21,412 nucleotides of DNA from JAAAPF01 sp964481035 (GTDB taxonomy: Bacteria; Pseudomonadota; Alphaproteobacteria; Geminicoccales; Geminicoccaceae): the NCBI GenBank assembly GCA_964481035.1, contig CAYZSE010000047.1, forward strand, positions 1 to 21,412, in the 5' to 3' direction. How positions within the stretch are numbered: the first letter of the stretch is position 1; the number at the start of each line of letters is the position of its first letter. Shown piece by piece: positions 7,168 through 16,769 of the stretch. The notes beneath the pieces are model-generated. The model saw only the letters and a program-made list of their open reading frames with translations. It was not told where the DNA came from and did not search any database. The translations under genes were made by a program, and so were the position numbers.

Positions 7168-8382
7168 ATGTCCAACGCGTTGCTGGAGGCAGCTGCGCTC
7201 ACCCGACCGAGCCGGCGCCGCGATCGTTTCGCGGAACGCCTGTTCACCTGGTCGTTCGACGGCTTCGTCTACAACCAGATCTGGGAGGATCCCGTCGTCG
7301 ACATGGCGGCGATGGACCCGCTCACGGGCAAGCGCATCCTCACCATCGCCTCGGCCGGCTGCAACGTCCTCAACTACCTCGACGGCGACCCCCGCGCGAT
7401 CACCGCGGTCGACCTCAACCCCGCGCACGTCGCCCTGACCCGGCTCAAGCTCGCGGCCCTCGAGCACCTGCCGGACTACGAGGCGTTCTTCCGCTTCTTC
7501 GGCGAGGGCGCGCACGACGACAACATCACCGCCTACGACCGTTTCCTGCGCCCGGCGCTGGACGCGGAGACCCGCGAGTACTGGGACGAGCGCCGCCCTT
7601 TTCGCGGCCGGCGCATCGAGTTGTTCCGCCGCGGCCTCTACGGCCGCTCGCTCTTGGGCCGCACGATCAAGTCGGCGCACCTCACCGCACGGTTGATGGG
7701 CGGCCGGCCGCACCACATGCTCCAGGCGCGGACACGCGAGGAGCAGCTCAAGCTCTTCGAGGAGCACCTGGCGCCGGTCTTCGACAAGCGGCCGATCCGT
7801 CACCTGGCCCGCTCGCGCGCAGCCTATTTCGGGCTCGGCATCCCGCCCGCGCAGTACCGGGCACTGCACGGCGCGGCGGTCGAACCCGCCGCGGAAATTC
7901 GCGAGCGGGTACGGCGGCTCGCCTGCGATTTCGATCTCAAGGAGAACTACTTCGCCTGGCAGGCGTTCGCGCGACGTTACGACATCGAGCACCGTCAGGC
8001 GGTGCCGCCCTATCTCAAGGAAGACGTCTATCGGCGGATCCGCGGGCGGGCCGACCGGGTGCAGGTGCTGCACACCCTGCTCGTCGCCCACCTCGAGGAC
8101 GAGGCGGCCGGCAGCTACGATCGCTACGTCTTTCTCGATGCCCAGGATTGGATGACCCGCGAGCAGCTCGAAGCGCTATGGGTGCAGGTGACACGGACCG
8201 CGAGCGGCGATGCCCGGGTCATCTTCCGCACCGCCGGCGCGGAATCGCTCCTCGAGGGCAGCCTGTCGGGCGACCTCCAGGCGGCGTGGCGCTACGACGC
8301 GACGAGCAGCGCCGACTTCTTCCGCGCCGACCGCTCGGCGATCTACGGCGGGTTCCACCTCTACGAGCGGTCGCCTTCGTGA
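7168..8382 (+). CDS. btaA: BtaA: S-adenosylmethionine:diacylglycerol 3-amino-3-carboxypropyl transferase (DUF3419)
   Basis: BtaA moves the aminocarboxypropyl group of S-adenosylmethionine to diacylglycerol and makes diacylglyceryl-homoserine, the first step of betaine lipid (DGTS) synthesis. The 404-residue product begins with the family pattern ERLFTWSFDGFVYNQIWEDP at 23-42. A nucleotide-binding motif follows, ILTIASAGCNVLNYL at 57-71, with VDLNPAHVAL at 81-90. Further on are FDKRPIRHLARS and, near the C-terminus, YDRYVFLDAQDWM, all typical of DUF3419 proteins. The ATG at 7168 is chosen for the GAGGA 7 nt upstream; an ATG at 7138 would add ten residues. It lies 45 bp after the PlcP-like gene, and its stop overlaps the btaB start, so the three form an operon. 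BtaA and BtaB are separate genes here, as in Rhodobacter, not fused as in green algae. Confidence 0.94.
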   Translation: MSNALLEAAALTRPSRRRDRFAERLFTWSFDGFVYNQIWEDPVVDMAAMDPLTGKRILTIASAGCNVLNYLDGDPRAITAVDLNPAHVALTRLKLAALEHLPDYEAFFRFFGEGAHDDNITAYDRFLRPALDAETREYWDERRPFRGRRIELFRRGLYGRSLLGRTIKSAHLTARLMGGRPHHMLQARTREEQLKLFEEHLAPVFDKRPIRHLARSRAAYFGLGIPPAQYRALHGAAVEPAAEIRERVRRLACDFDLKENYFAWQAFARRYDIEHRQAVPPYLKEDVYRRIRGRADRVQVLHTLLVAHLEDEAAGSYDRYVFLDAQDWMTREQLEALWVQVTRTASGDARVIFRTAGAESLLEGSLSGDLQAAWRYDATSSADFFRADRSAIYGGFHLYERSPS

Positions 8383-9041
8383 GCGAAGCGGGCGCTGTCG
8401 AACGCATGGAGCGGATGTACCGCTGGCAGCGGGACATCTACGACCTGAGCCGGAAATACTATCTCTGGGGTCGCGACCGGCTCGTCGCCGATCTGGCGCT
8501 GGCCCCCGGCGAGAGCCTCCTGGAGGTCGGCTGCGGCACGGCGCGCAACCTCGTCGCCATCGCCGAACGCTACCCCCGGACGCGGCTCTTCGGCTTCGAC
8601 GCCTCGCGCAGCATGCTCGAGGTCGGGCGCGCCAAGGTGACGGCGGCGGGGCTCGACGGGCGGATCGCCCTCGCCCACGGGCTCGCCGGCAGCGGCGAGG
8701 AGCGCCGGCTGTTCGGCCAGGAGGAAGGCTTCGATCGGATCGTCTTCTCCTATTCTCTGTCGATGTTCGACGACCCGGCGGCGGCGATCGCGAGCGCGCA
8801 CCGGGCGCTGGCGGCGGGCGGGCGGCTGCACGTCGTCGACTTCGGCCTGATGCAGGGTCTCCCCGCGCCGTTGCGCGCCCTCCTGCGGCACTGGCTCGCG
8901 AGCTTCCACGTGCACCCGTCGGACGCACCGCGCGCCGCGCTCGCGACGTTGGCCGAGACCGAGGGGGGGCGCCTCGCCGTCCGCGACCTCGCCGGCGGTT
9001 ATGCCCGGCTCCTGCACTTGACGCTGGCGCGCCCCGCTTGA
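8379..9041 (+). CDS. btaB: BtaB: S-adenosylmethionine-dependent N-methyltransferase for betaine lipid synthesis
   Basis: BtaB adds three methyl groups to the amino group of diacylglyceryl-homoserine and completes DGTS. The 220-residue product starts with RMYRWQRDIYDLSRKYYLWGRD at about 12-33, typical of BtaB. The class I methyltransferase fold follows: motif I LLEVGCGTARNLVAI at 47-61, the acidic loop FGFDASRSML, motif IV FDRIVFSYSLSMFDDP and RALAAGGRLHVVDFG. The start is the GTG at 8379, which overlaps the btaA stop (GTGA); the frame is open further upstream only as shadow of btaA. A GC-rich hairpin sits just after the stop. The assignment rests on the fold plus the direct btaA context and is strong. 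Confidence 0.93.
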   Translation: MSEAGAVERMERMYRWQRDIYDLSRKYYLWGRDRLVADLALAPGESLLEVGCGTARNLVAIAERYPRTRLFGFDASRSMLEVGRAKVTAAGLDGRIALAHGLAGSGEERRLFGQEEGFDRIVFSYSLSMFDDPAAAIASAHRALAAGGRLHVVDFGLMQGLPAPLRALLRHWLASFHVHPSDAPRAALATLAETEGGRLAVRDLAGGYARLLHLTLARPA

Positions 9042-9045
9042 CCGA

Positions 9046-9068
9046 CGCCGGCCGCACCGTCGCCGGCG
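9046..9068 (+). terminator. GC-rich hairpin after btaB, possible operon end
   Basis: CGCCGGC (9046-9052) pairs perfectly with GCCGGCG (9062-9068) around a 9-nt loop, 4 nt after the btaB stop and before tRNA-Ser. There is no T-run, so intrinsic termination is doubtful. Confidence 0.3.
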
Positions 9069-9108
9069 GTTGCGACGGCGCGCCGCCTCGGCTATGCACC
9101 AGCGCCTC

Positions 9109-9198
9109 GGAGGGGTGCCGGAGTGGTTGAACGGGCCGGTCTCGAAAACCGGTGAACCCGCAAGGGTTCCGAGGGTTCGAATCCCTCTCCCTCCGCCA
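9109..9198 (+). tRNA. tRNA-Ser (anticodon CGA)
   Basis: The 90-nt sequence folds as a class II tRNA. The acceptor stem is GGAGGGG with TCCCTCC (last pair G-U), and the D stem is CCG/CGG with an AGTGGTTGAA loop. The anticodon stem is CCGGT/ACCGG with loop CTCGAAA, giving anticodon CGA (reads UCG, serine). A long variable arm, AACCC-GCAA-GGGTT, identifies the serine type. The T stem is GAGGG/CCCTC with loop TTCGAAT. Discriminator G and an encoded CCA end follow. UCG is a frequent serine codon in this GC-rich window. Confidence 0.97.
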
Positions 9199-9971
9199 GG
9201 TGCCCCGGCGTCAAGCCAAGACTCCAAACAAGTGAGCCGTTCCGAGCAATCTGCTGTCGCTCGCCAATGAGGCGACCGACGGCGTGAGCTTCGCCATGGG
9301 GGCAGGCTTCGGCCGCGTGGTGGCCTTCGCGCCAATGATCGGGGGCAGCGCCGTCGGGCTCGGGGGCATCCTTTGCGCGCGGACGACCGAGGCCGTGGCA
9401 AGACCAGCTCCTCGCGATCGCGAGGCCAGCCCGGAGCCGGCGAGCACCAGGAGCGCCGGGAACCGGCGCGAAGCGAGAAGAGATCGCAGCGATGGAACAG
9501 GCGAGCGCAATGGCACTCGGCTCTCGCAACCAAAAATATGCGGTCGAGATGCGCGCGGCCGTGTAATTTCAACCAATAATACAGAATATGTAACGAATCC
9601 AGTAGCCCAGGCTCCCCGCAAGGTCAGCAAATTCCTGCATTTCTAACTTAAACCCCAACTTAAAATTGAAAATAGATGTTTATCGATAAGTTATGCTCAA
9701 ATTTGTTGCAACAAGAAAAATTCTTTGTGATGCTCCTGCCAGCATTGTTGGTCACGGAGAACACAGAAAGCGCATCGAACGCTGCCGACTGAGCGCCTGC
9801 GCATCATTCCTGAAGCGCATCATCAGGTTGGATGTTTCAGTGAGCCAGACAATCGTGAAGGTTGTTCGGACCGTTGATTGCGTCTCGAATCGCGTCATTG
9901 GATCTGCGGCCACCAATGCTGGAGGCACATCCCGTCGCCGCGGCACGGGCAGTTGAGAGGATCGGCGCATC
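9199..9971. other. Long non-coding stretch between tRNA-Ser and the giant gene
   Basis: No open frame here resembles a known protein. The first 340 bp are GC-rich; in one plus frame they read a short hydrophobic patch (about 9280-9370) that then turns into low-complexity Arg/Ser-rich sequence, perhaps the remains of a gene. A perfect 16-bp palindrome, CCTCGCGATCGCGAGG, lies at 9410-9425. From about 9530 to 9730 the sequence becomes strikingly AT-rich for this window. It carries direct repeats and two palindromes (listed separately), then returns to mixed composition up to the ribosome-binding site GAGAGGA at 9955-9961. It most likely contains the promoter and leader of the giant gene. Confidence 0.6.
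9645..9714. promoter_or_regulatory. Operator-like cluster in the AT-rich island: direct repeats and two palindromes
   Basis: AACTTAAA occurs at 9645-9652 and again at 9657-9664 (12-bp period). TTATCGATAA at 9680-9689 and TTGTTGCAACAA at 9703-9714 are perfect palindromes whose centres are 24 bp apart. A TTGAAA at 9666-9671 could be a -35 element, but no convincing -10 follows at standard distance. The two TTAA cores are spaced by 8 bases, one more than a CtrA box. The cluster lies about 260-330 bp before the giant gene and is the best candidate for its regulation. Confidence 0.4.
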
Positions 9972-12900
9972 ATGGCCATCGCATTTCAGCCCGTCGGAAC
10001 GTTCAGCGGCGCCTCGGGAGGCCCCAACGTCCTCAACAATCCGACCTCGTTGCAGTTCGGGCCGGACGGGCGGCTCTACGTCGCCGAGCAGAACGGCGAC
10101 ATCAACGCGTTCACGGTTTCCGTCTCGGACGGCGCGTACGTCGCCACCGCGCACGAGCTCTTGACGCTCACGAGCGGTGGCGGCGTCGTCAAGTCGATCC
10201 AGAACCACGACGACGACGGGACGGAGTCCAACCAGTCGAACCGCCAGGTGACGGGGCTGGCGGTCACCGGCACGGCCGACAACCCGGTGCTCTACATCTC
10301 GTCGAGCGACCCGCGCATCGCTTCGAACGGCGAGGTCAACCTCGACACCAATTCCGGCGTCATCACCCGCGTGACCTGGACAGGGTCCGAGTGGCAGGCG
10401 GTCGACATCGTGCGCGGCCTGCCGCGCTCGGAGGAGAACCACTCGAACAACGGCCTCGCGATCAGCCCGACCGACCCGACCAAGCTCTATGTGATGGTCG
10501 GCGGCAACACCAACAACGGGGCGCCGTCGAGCTTTTTCTCCTATACGGGCGAATACGCGCTGTCGGGCACCCTGCTCGAGATCAACCTTGCCGACATCGA
10601 GAACCGGGAGATCCTCACCGATCCCGACGGCGGCCAGGGCAATCAATCGCGCCAGTACGTCTACGACCTGCCGACGCTAGACGATCCGAACGTCGCGAAC
10701 GTCACGGGCGGCGGCGGCGAGGACGCCGAAGGGCTCGACGAGGCCGGCCCCTGGGGCGGCAATGACGGGCTCAACATGGCGATCCTCCCGGCCGACGCGC
10801 CCCTGCGCATCTTCGCCGACGGCTTCCGCAACGCCTACGACATCGCCTTCACGCCGGACGGCAAGCTCTACACCGTCGACAACGGCTCGAACGGCAATCT
10901 GGGCGCCAATCCCAACACCGAGAGCGGCGACGACGACGGCGACGCGATCAGCGGCGAGGCGATCAACACGCCGAACAACGGCGGCTCGGGCGATCCGGAG
11001 CCGCTCTTCTTCATCGAAGACGGCGGCTATTACGGCCACCCCAATCCGGCCCGCTCCAACCAGAACCAGAGCTGGACGTCGTACAACAACAGCGGCAACC
11101 CCGATGCCAGCTTGAGCGACAACAACGTCGACAGCCTCGCCGGGCAGGTGCCGAACGGGGTTGCCATCGCGACCGGCTTCATCATCGACCCCAGCAAGTT
11201 TACCGGCGATCCAGGCCGGCTGGCCCAGAGCGGCGTGCGGGTCGAGCGCGACAGCGCGCAGACCAACGCGATCGTGACCGTCGGCTCGTCGACCAACGGC
11301 ATCGTCGCCTACGACAGCAACGGCCAAGCCTTCGACGGCGTGCTCGACGGCAAGCTGTTCGTCACGCAGTTTAACGACAACGTCACCCTCTTGAACCTGG
11401 ACGACACGGGCACCGGGCTCGCTCCCGTGCCGACCGAGGGCGCGGACGGCATCTTCGGCACCGCCGACGACGGCGTGGAGGACCCGGACGGCATCTTCTT
11501 CGTCGCCAACAACAGCCTCGGCGTGCCGCTCGGCAATCCGCTCGACGTCACGACGGGGCCGGACGGCACGCTCTGGGTCGCCGAGATCGGCTCGAGCGAG
11601 ATCACCGTGCTGGCGCCCGCCGACCTGATCGTGCCGGGCGACAACGACAGCGACGACGACGGCATTCTCAACGTCGACGACCCGTTCCTCCGCGACGCCA
11701 GCAACGGCACCAGTGTCACGGTCGCCCCCGGCACGCCGACGATCTGGGAGTTCAGCCAGGACGCGGGTGACGTCACCCCGGGCCCCGACGGCTTCGGCGG
11801 CGGGCTCACCGGCCACATGATCGACGGCACGACCGACTTCGAGGCGTTCCTCCAGTCGGATTCCACCCGCCCGGGGCAGAACATCCAGCTCGACAACGTG
11901 AAGTTCGTCACCGCCGCCGCCGGCGGCACCACGGTCATCGAGGAGGTGCAGAACGGCGACCCGTTTCAGACCCCGAACGACGGCCAGTTCCTGTTCCACA
12001 CCGGCTTCAAGCTGGCCCCGAACGTCGCCACCTTCACCGTGACGTGGGTGGTCAAGAACCCGGGCGCGGTCACCGGCGGCTCGGACATCACCAACAACTT
12101 CCAGCAGATCGGCGGCTACCTCGGCGACGGCACGCAGTCGAACTACCTGAAGATCGTCGCCATCGCGACCAACGGCGACGCTACCGCCGCCAACGTCCAG
12201 ATCGCGCTGGAGAACGGCGACGACGTTTCGCCGACGATCGACCTGCCGGCGAACGGGATTTTCGACAACGCCGCCCTGGTGGCGGATTCGAACATCGTCT
12301 TCGAGCTGGAGATCGACCCCATCGTCGGCACGGCCGTGCCGAAGGCGACCTATTCCACCACGGACGGCGACGTCGAGGTGACGGGCACCGAGACGATCGA
12401 CCTCACCGGCTCGAAGGTGCTGGAGGCGATCCGCGGCGAGGTCGCGGTCCAGGGCCAACCGACGGGTCTCGCCGCCGGCCTCTTCGCGTCCAACTTCGGC
12501 TCGCTCGCGGACACCTTCCAGGCCGTATTCGACAGCATCACGGTGAGCGCCACCGAGGCGCCGTTCCCGCCGGACGCGGTCGACGACAGCGCGCGCGTCG
12601 GCGTCGACACGCCCCTCGAGATCCCCGTCGCCAACCTGCTCGCCAACGACACCGACCCGAACCCGACGGACACGCTGACGGTCACCGGCGTGTCGAACCC
12701 GGTGAACGGGACGGTGGCGCTGGCGAACGGCGTCGTCACCTTCACGCCCGCGGCCGGCTTCCAGGGCACGGCCTCGTTCGACTACACGATCAGCGACGGG
12801 AGCGCGACCGACACCGCCACGGTGACGGTCGAGGTGGCCGACGAGATCGTGCTCTACCGCGTCAACGCCGGCGGGGCCGAGGTGGCGGCGCTCGCCAGCG

Positions 12901-15900
12901 ACCCGGTGCAGCTCGCCTGGGCCGCGAACACCGGCACCGGCGCGCAGAGCGGGACGGGCTTCGCCGTCAACACCGGCAACATCAGCACGCACAGCATCGC
13001 CAACCAGGGCGACCCGAGCGCCCGCGACGAGTCGTTGCCGGACTACGTGCCCTACCAGGTCTTCAACCAGGAGCGCTGGGATCCGGCGGCGGCGCCCGAG
13101 ATGGCCTGGACCTTCGATGTCGACGCGGGCGCCACCTACGAGGTGCGGCTGTTCGTGCGCAACGGCTTCGGCGGCACGGATCAGCCGGGCGAGCGCGTGT
13201 TCGACGTCGAGATCGAGGGCACGGAGGTCTTCAGCGACGTCGATCTGAGCGCCACCTACGGTCATCAGGTGGCGGCGATGCTGAGCCAGGTCGTCACCCT
13301 CGCGCCGGGCGACGCCACGCTCGACATCGAGTTCCTGCACGACGTCGAGAACCCGCTCATCAACGCCATCGAGATCGTCCAGCTCGGCAGCGCGCCCGAG
13401 CCGCTGCCGGTGGTGAACATCCTCGAGACCGCGCAGACGGTCGGCGAGGGCGAGCAGGCGTTCGTCTCCATCGCCACCGACTTCACGGTCCCGCAAGGCG
13501 AGACCGTGGACGTCAACTTCACGATCGAACCCCTGAGCGGGGCGGCGCCGGGTGCCGGGGGCGATTACGAGTACGCCTCCTCGAGCGCCACGTTCGGCGG
13601 CGGCACCTACACCGACACCAAGAGCATCGCCGGCAGCTCGTCGGATCTGCAGATCCCGGTCGCGGTGCTGCAGGACAGCGACATCGACCCCAACGAGGGC
13701 TTCGTCCTGACCATCAACTCGGTCAGCGCGAACGCGGTCCTAGGCCCGAACAGCTCGGCGACGGTCACGATCCAGGACGACGACGTGACCAGCGGGACGG
13801 TCCTCTTCCGCGTCAACGCCGGCGGGCCGGAGGTGGCGGCCAACGACGGCGGTCCGGCGTGGACGGCAGACCAGGGCACGGTCGCCAACGGCAGCGCGCA
13901 GGTGGGCACAGCCTCGCCCTACCTCGTGGATCGCGGCATCGACGACACCACGACCGCGACCAGCGACGACGTCACCTATGGCGACAACACCCCGACCGGG
14001 CCGGGCACGAACAGCACCGCTGCGCCCGACCCGCTGTTCCTCACCGAGCGCTTCAGCGAGCAGGCCAACCCGAACAACATCGGCTACGCCTTCCCCGTCG
14101 TCGATGGGGCCTATACCGTCAATCTCTACTTCGACGAGTTGTTCTTCGGCGCGGCGAATGCGCGCGTATTCGACGTCGCGATCGAGGAGACGCTCGTTCT
14201 CGACGACTTCGATACTTTCGCGACCTATGGAAACGACACGGGTCTNNNNNNNNNNNNNNNNNNNNNNNNNNNNNNNNNNNNNNNNNNNNNNNNNNNNNNN
14301 NNNNNNNNNNNNNNNNNNNNNNNNNNNNNNNNNNNNNNNNNNNNNGCCTTCGACCGGGACCTCACCGGCGATCTGACCTTCTGGCTGAACCAGGGCGCCG
14401 GTCCGAGCTCCGCCACCTTGAACTTTGTCGTCGAGGAGCTGCCCGGCACTCCCGGCGAGGTCGTCGCCGCGATCAACGCGGGCGGGCCGGCGCTGTCCCA
14501 GGACGGCATCGACTTCGCCGCCGACACGGGCTTTCTCAACGGCCAGACCTTCGCCGACGGCACCGCCGGCAACGGCCTGCAGCCGGTGTTCGACGGCACG
14601 GTCTACGAGACCGAGCGCTACGGCGGGGCGCCGGGCACGGACGCCCTGGCCTACGAGATACCGGTCCTGGCAGGGACTTATACCGTCGAGATCTACTTCG
14701 CCGAGATCTTTCAATCGGCGGAGGGTGCCCGCGTCTTCGACGTCAGCGTCGAAGGACAACTGGTGCTCGACGACTTCGACATCCTCGCGCAGACGAACGG
14801 TAACATCGACGAACCGATCGTCTTCACCGTGCCCGGCACCGTCGACCCCTCGGCCTTCGGCAACACGAGCGCCATCGACATCGACTTCAACGCCTCGGCC
14901 GACAACGCCAAGGTCAGCGCCATCGTCGTCCGCGACGCCGACGGCGGGGTCGGGCCGACGACGCTCACCCTCGACATCGAGCCCACGAGCGTCTCCGAGA
15001 GCGGCGACGGCGTCACCGGCACGGTCACCCGCACGGGCAGCACGGCAGCGGCGCTGACGGTGACCCTCGCGAGCAGCGACTCGTCGGCGGCGACGGTGCC
15101 GGCGACGGTCGAGATCCCGGCGGGCTCCACGAGCGCCACCTTCGCGGTCAGCGCGGTCGACGACGACCTCGTAGACGGGCCGCAGACGGCGGTGATCAGT
15201 GCTTCGGCACCGGGCGTGATCTCGCCGGCCGAGGCCAGCCTGGAGGTTGTCGACGACGATAACGAACTAGCCGACCCGCAGCCGGGCACCGTGCTGTTCC
15301 GCGTCAATGCCGGCGGCGCCGAAGCGGTGGCGGCCGATAGCGGGCCGGTCTGGACCGCGGACACGCAAGCGGCAAACTCGCCGTTCCTCGTGAACCCGGG
15401 CTCCAACAACGACTTCCCCACCAACGGCGAGCCGAACCTCAGCATCGACATGTCGCTGCTCGCCGGTACCGGCGCGACCCCGGCGGTGCTCGGCATCGAG
15501 CGCTGGGACAACACCACCGACGCCAATGGCGAGATGTCCTGGGCGTTCCCGGTCCTTGCCGGGACGGAGGTCGAGGTTCGGCTCTACCTCGCCGAGCTCT
15601 TCACCGGCCTGCCCGACCTCAACGGCAACGGCGTCCCCACCGGCGACCGCATCTTCGACGTCAGCGTCGACGGAGCCGTGCCGGCCGCGTTCGACGACCT
15701 CGACCCCTACACGTTGGCCGGCGAGGCCTTCGCCAAGGGCGTCGTCGTCGGTCACACGGTGGTGAGCGACGGCTCGATCGATCTCGAGTTCCTGCACCTC
15801 TCCGAGAACCCGGCGATCAAAGGCATCGAGATCTTCGTGGCCGGCACGCCCGATGGCGAGGGACCGGCGGCCACGCTCGGCGCCCTGGAACCGCCGGCCG

Positions 15901-16614
15901 CCGGTGCCGGCACCTTCGAGTTCACCGTGACCTTCGCGGACCCGGCCGGCATCGACGTCCCGACGCTGGGCAACACGGACGTCACGGTGTCGAATGCGGC
16001 CCTCGGCTACGACGCGGCCGCAGCCCTCATCGCGGTCGATCAGACCGCCAACGGCTCCCCGCGCAGCGCGACCTACCAAGTCCCGGCGCCCGGCGGGAAT
16101 TGGGACTTTGCCGACAACGGCACCTTCGCGATCACCCTCGCCGATGGCGAAGTTGCGGACCTCCTGGGCAACACGGCGGCGGGCGGGGAGCTCGGCACTT
16201 TCGAGGTGGCGTTCTCTGCCGCCGCGGCGTCCGCGCTGATCGAGGTGACGCCGGGCGGTGGCCTCGCGGCATCCACCTTCGGCGGCAGCAGCTTCCAGGT
16301 CACCAACACCAGCGATGCGGGCGTCCAGATCACCTCGGTTCGGTTCGATTTGTCCACCGGCATCCTGCCGGACATGGTGTTCGATCCGACCGGAAGCGGC
16401 GGCGACGCCACGGCGAGCCCGCTGACGCCCAGCTCGGGTGCGACGGCCACCGGCTTCGTCGCGCCTAGCGACCCGGCAGTCGATCCCTTCTCGCAGCCGC
16501 GCAACGGCGGGTTCGACGTCCTGAGCCTCGACTTCACGGATTTCGAGGCGAGCGAGCAATTCTTCTTCACGACCGACGTCGATCCGAACTCGATCCAGGA
16601 CGTGCCGGGGGCCG
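9972..16614 (+). CDS. Giant mosaic extracellular-type protein, N-terminal two thirds (sorbosone-dehydrogenase-like propeller, malectin, cadherin-like and Calx-beta domains); continues after the false gap
   Basis: This is the 5' part of one gene that continues at 16715. Residues 1-550 resemble a glucose/sorbosone-dehydrogenase beta-propeller: NPTSLQFGPDGRLYVAEQNG, NHSNNGLAISP around H157, GFRNAYDIAFTPDGKLYTVDNG and DVTTGPDGTLWVAEIG. DNDSDDDGILNVDD (about 557-570) is a thrombospondin-3-like calcium loop. About 577-863 is unassigned. A cadherin-like domain (865-957) follows, then malectin 1 (960-1138, YRVNAGG to INAIEIV), Calx-beta (1145-1274), malectin 2 (from 1276, interrupted by the gap at 14246), malectin 3 (AAINAGGP, nt 14458-14940), a Calx-beta-like domain (to about 15270), malectin 4 (15285-15842) and an Ig-like segment. 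The start is the first ATG after an in-frame stop, with GAGAGGA 10 nt upstream. There is no Sec signal peptide. Malectin and propeller domains suggest carbohydrate binding at or outside the cell surface; enzymatic activity of the propeller is unproven. Confidence 0.9.
14246..14345. other. Assembly gap (100 N) inside the malectin 2 region
   Basis: Exactly 100 N, a standard placeholder for unknown length. The flanks do not overlap each other. The reading frame happens to be the same on both sides, so the true missing length is 1 modulo 3, or an overlap of equivalent phase. By comparison with malectin 3, at least the last strands of malectin 2 (about 45 residues) and the beginning of a following segment are missing. 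Confidence 0.95.
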
Positions 16615-16769
16615 NNNNNNNNNNNNNNNNNNNNNNNNNNNNNNNNNNNNNNNNNNNNNNNNNNNNNNNNNNNNNNNNNNNNNNNNNNNNNNNNNNNNNN
16701 NNNNNNNNNNNNNNTTCTTCTTCACGACCGACGTCGATCCGAACTCGATCCAGGACGTGCCGGGGGCCG
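16560..16769. repeat. Identical 55-bp flanks around a 100-N gap: unmerged contig overlap
   Basis: Bases 16560-16614 and 16715-16769 are identical over 55 bp, and the 100 N lie exactly between them. Removing one copy plus the N (155 bases) joins the upstream frame to the downstream frame without a shift. A real tandem duplication of 55 bp would break the frame. The gap is therefore an assembly artefact and the two coding parts are one gene. Confidence 0.93.

Noticed and set aside
9284..9646. Frame with a hydrophobic N-terminal patch after tRNA-Ser
   Set aside because: The hydrophobic part is only about 30 residues and then turns to Arg/Ser low complexity; no ribosome-binding site or family. 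At most a gene remnant.
9645..9664. The AACTTAAA repeats as a CtrA box
   Set aside because: The TTAA cores are separated by 8 bases instead of 7, so helical phasing does not fit the consensus; kept only as a generic repeat.
9693..9956. 87-codon frame ending 15 bp before the giant gene start
   Set aside because: No ribosome-binding site of note, no family resemblance and an Arg/Cys-rich composition; it also spans one of the palindromes. A leader peptide cannot be excluded, but nothing supports it.
10677..13496. Very long open frame (939 codons) on the minus strand opposite the giant gene
   Set aside because: Its translation is Arg/Val/Gly-rich low-complexity sequence without domains. It mirrors the biased GC-rich Asp/Gly/Thr codons of the sense strand, where clear domains are read.
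12044..14803. 919-codon frame on the plus strand, shifted against the giant gene
   Set aside because: Repetitive Arg/Gly/His sequence with no domain; a frame-shadow of the malectin and Calx-beta coding region.
16560..16769. The 55-bp direct repeat as a true tandem duplication or transposon scar
   Set aside because: 55 bp is not a multiple of three and would break the giant gene, and the two copies sit exactly at the edges of a 100-N placeholder; an unmerged contig overlap explains everything.
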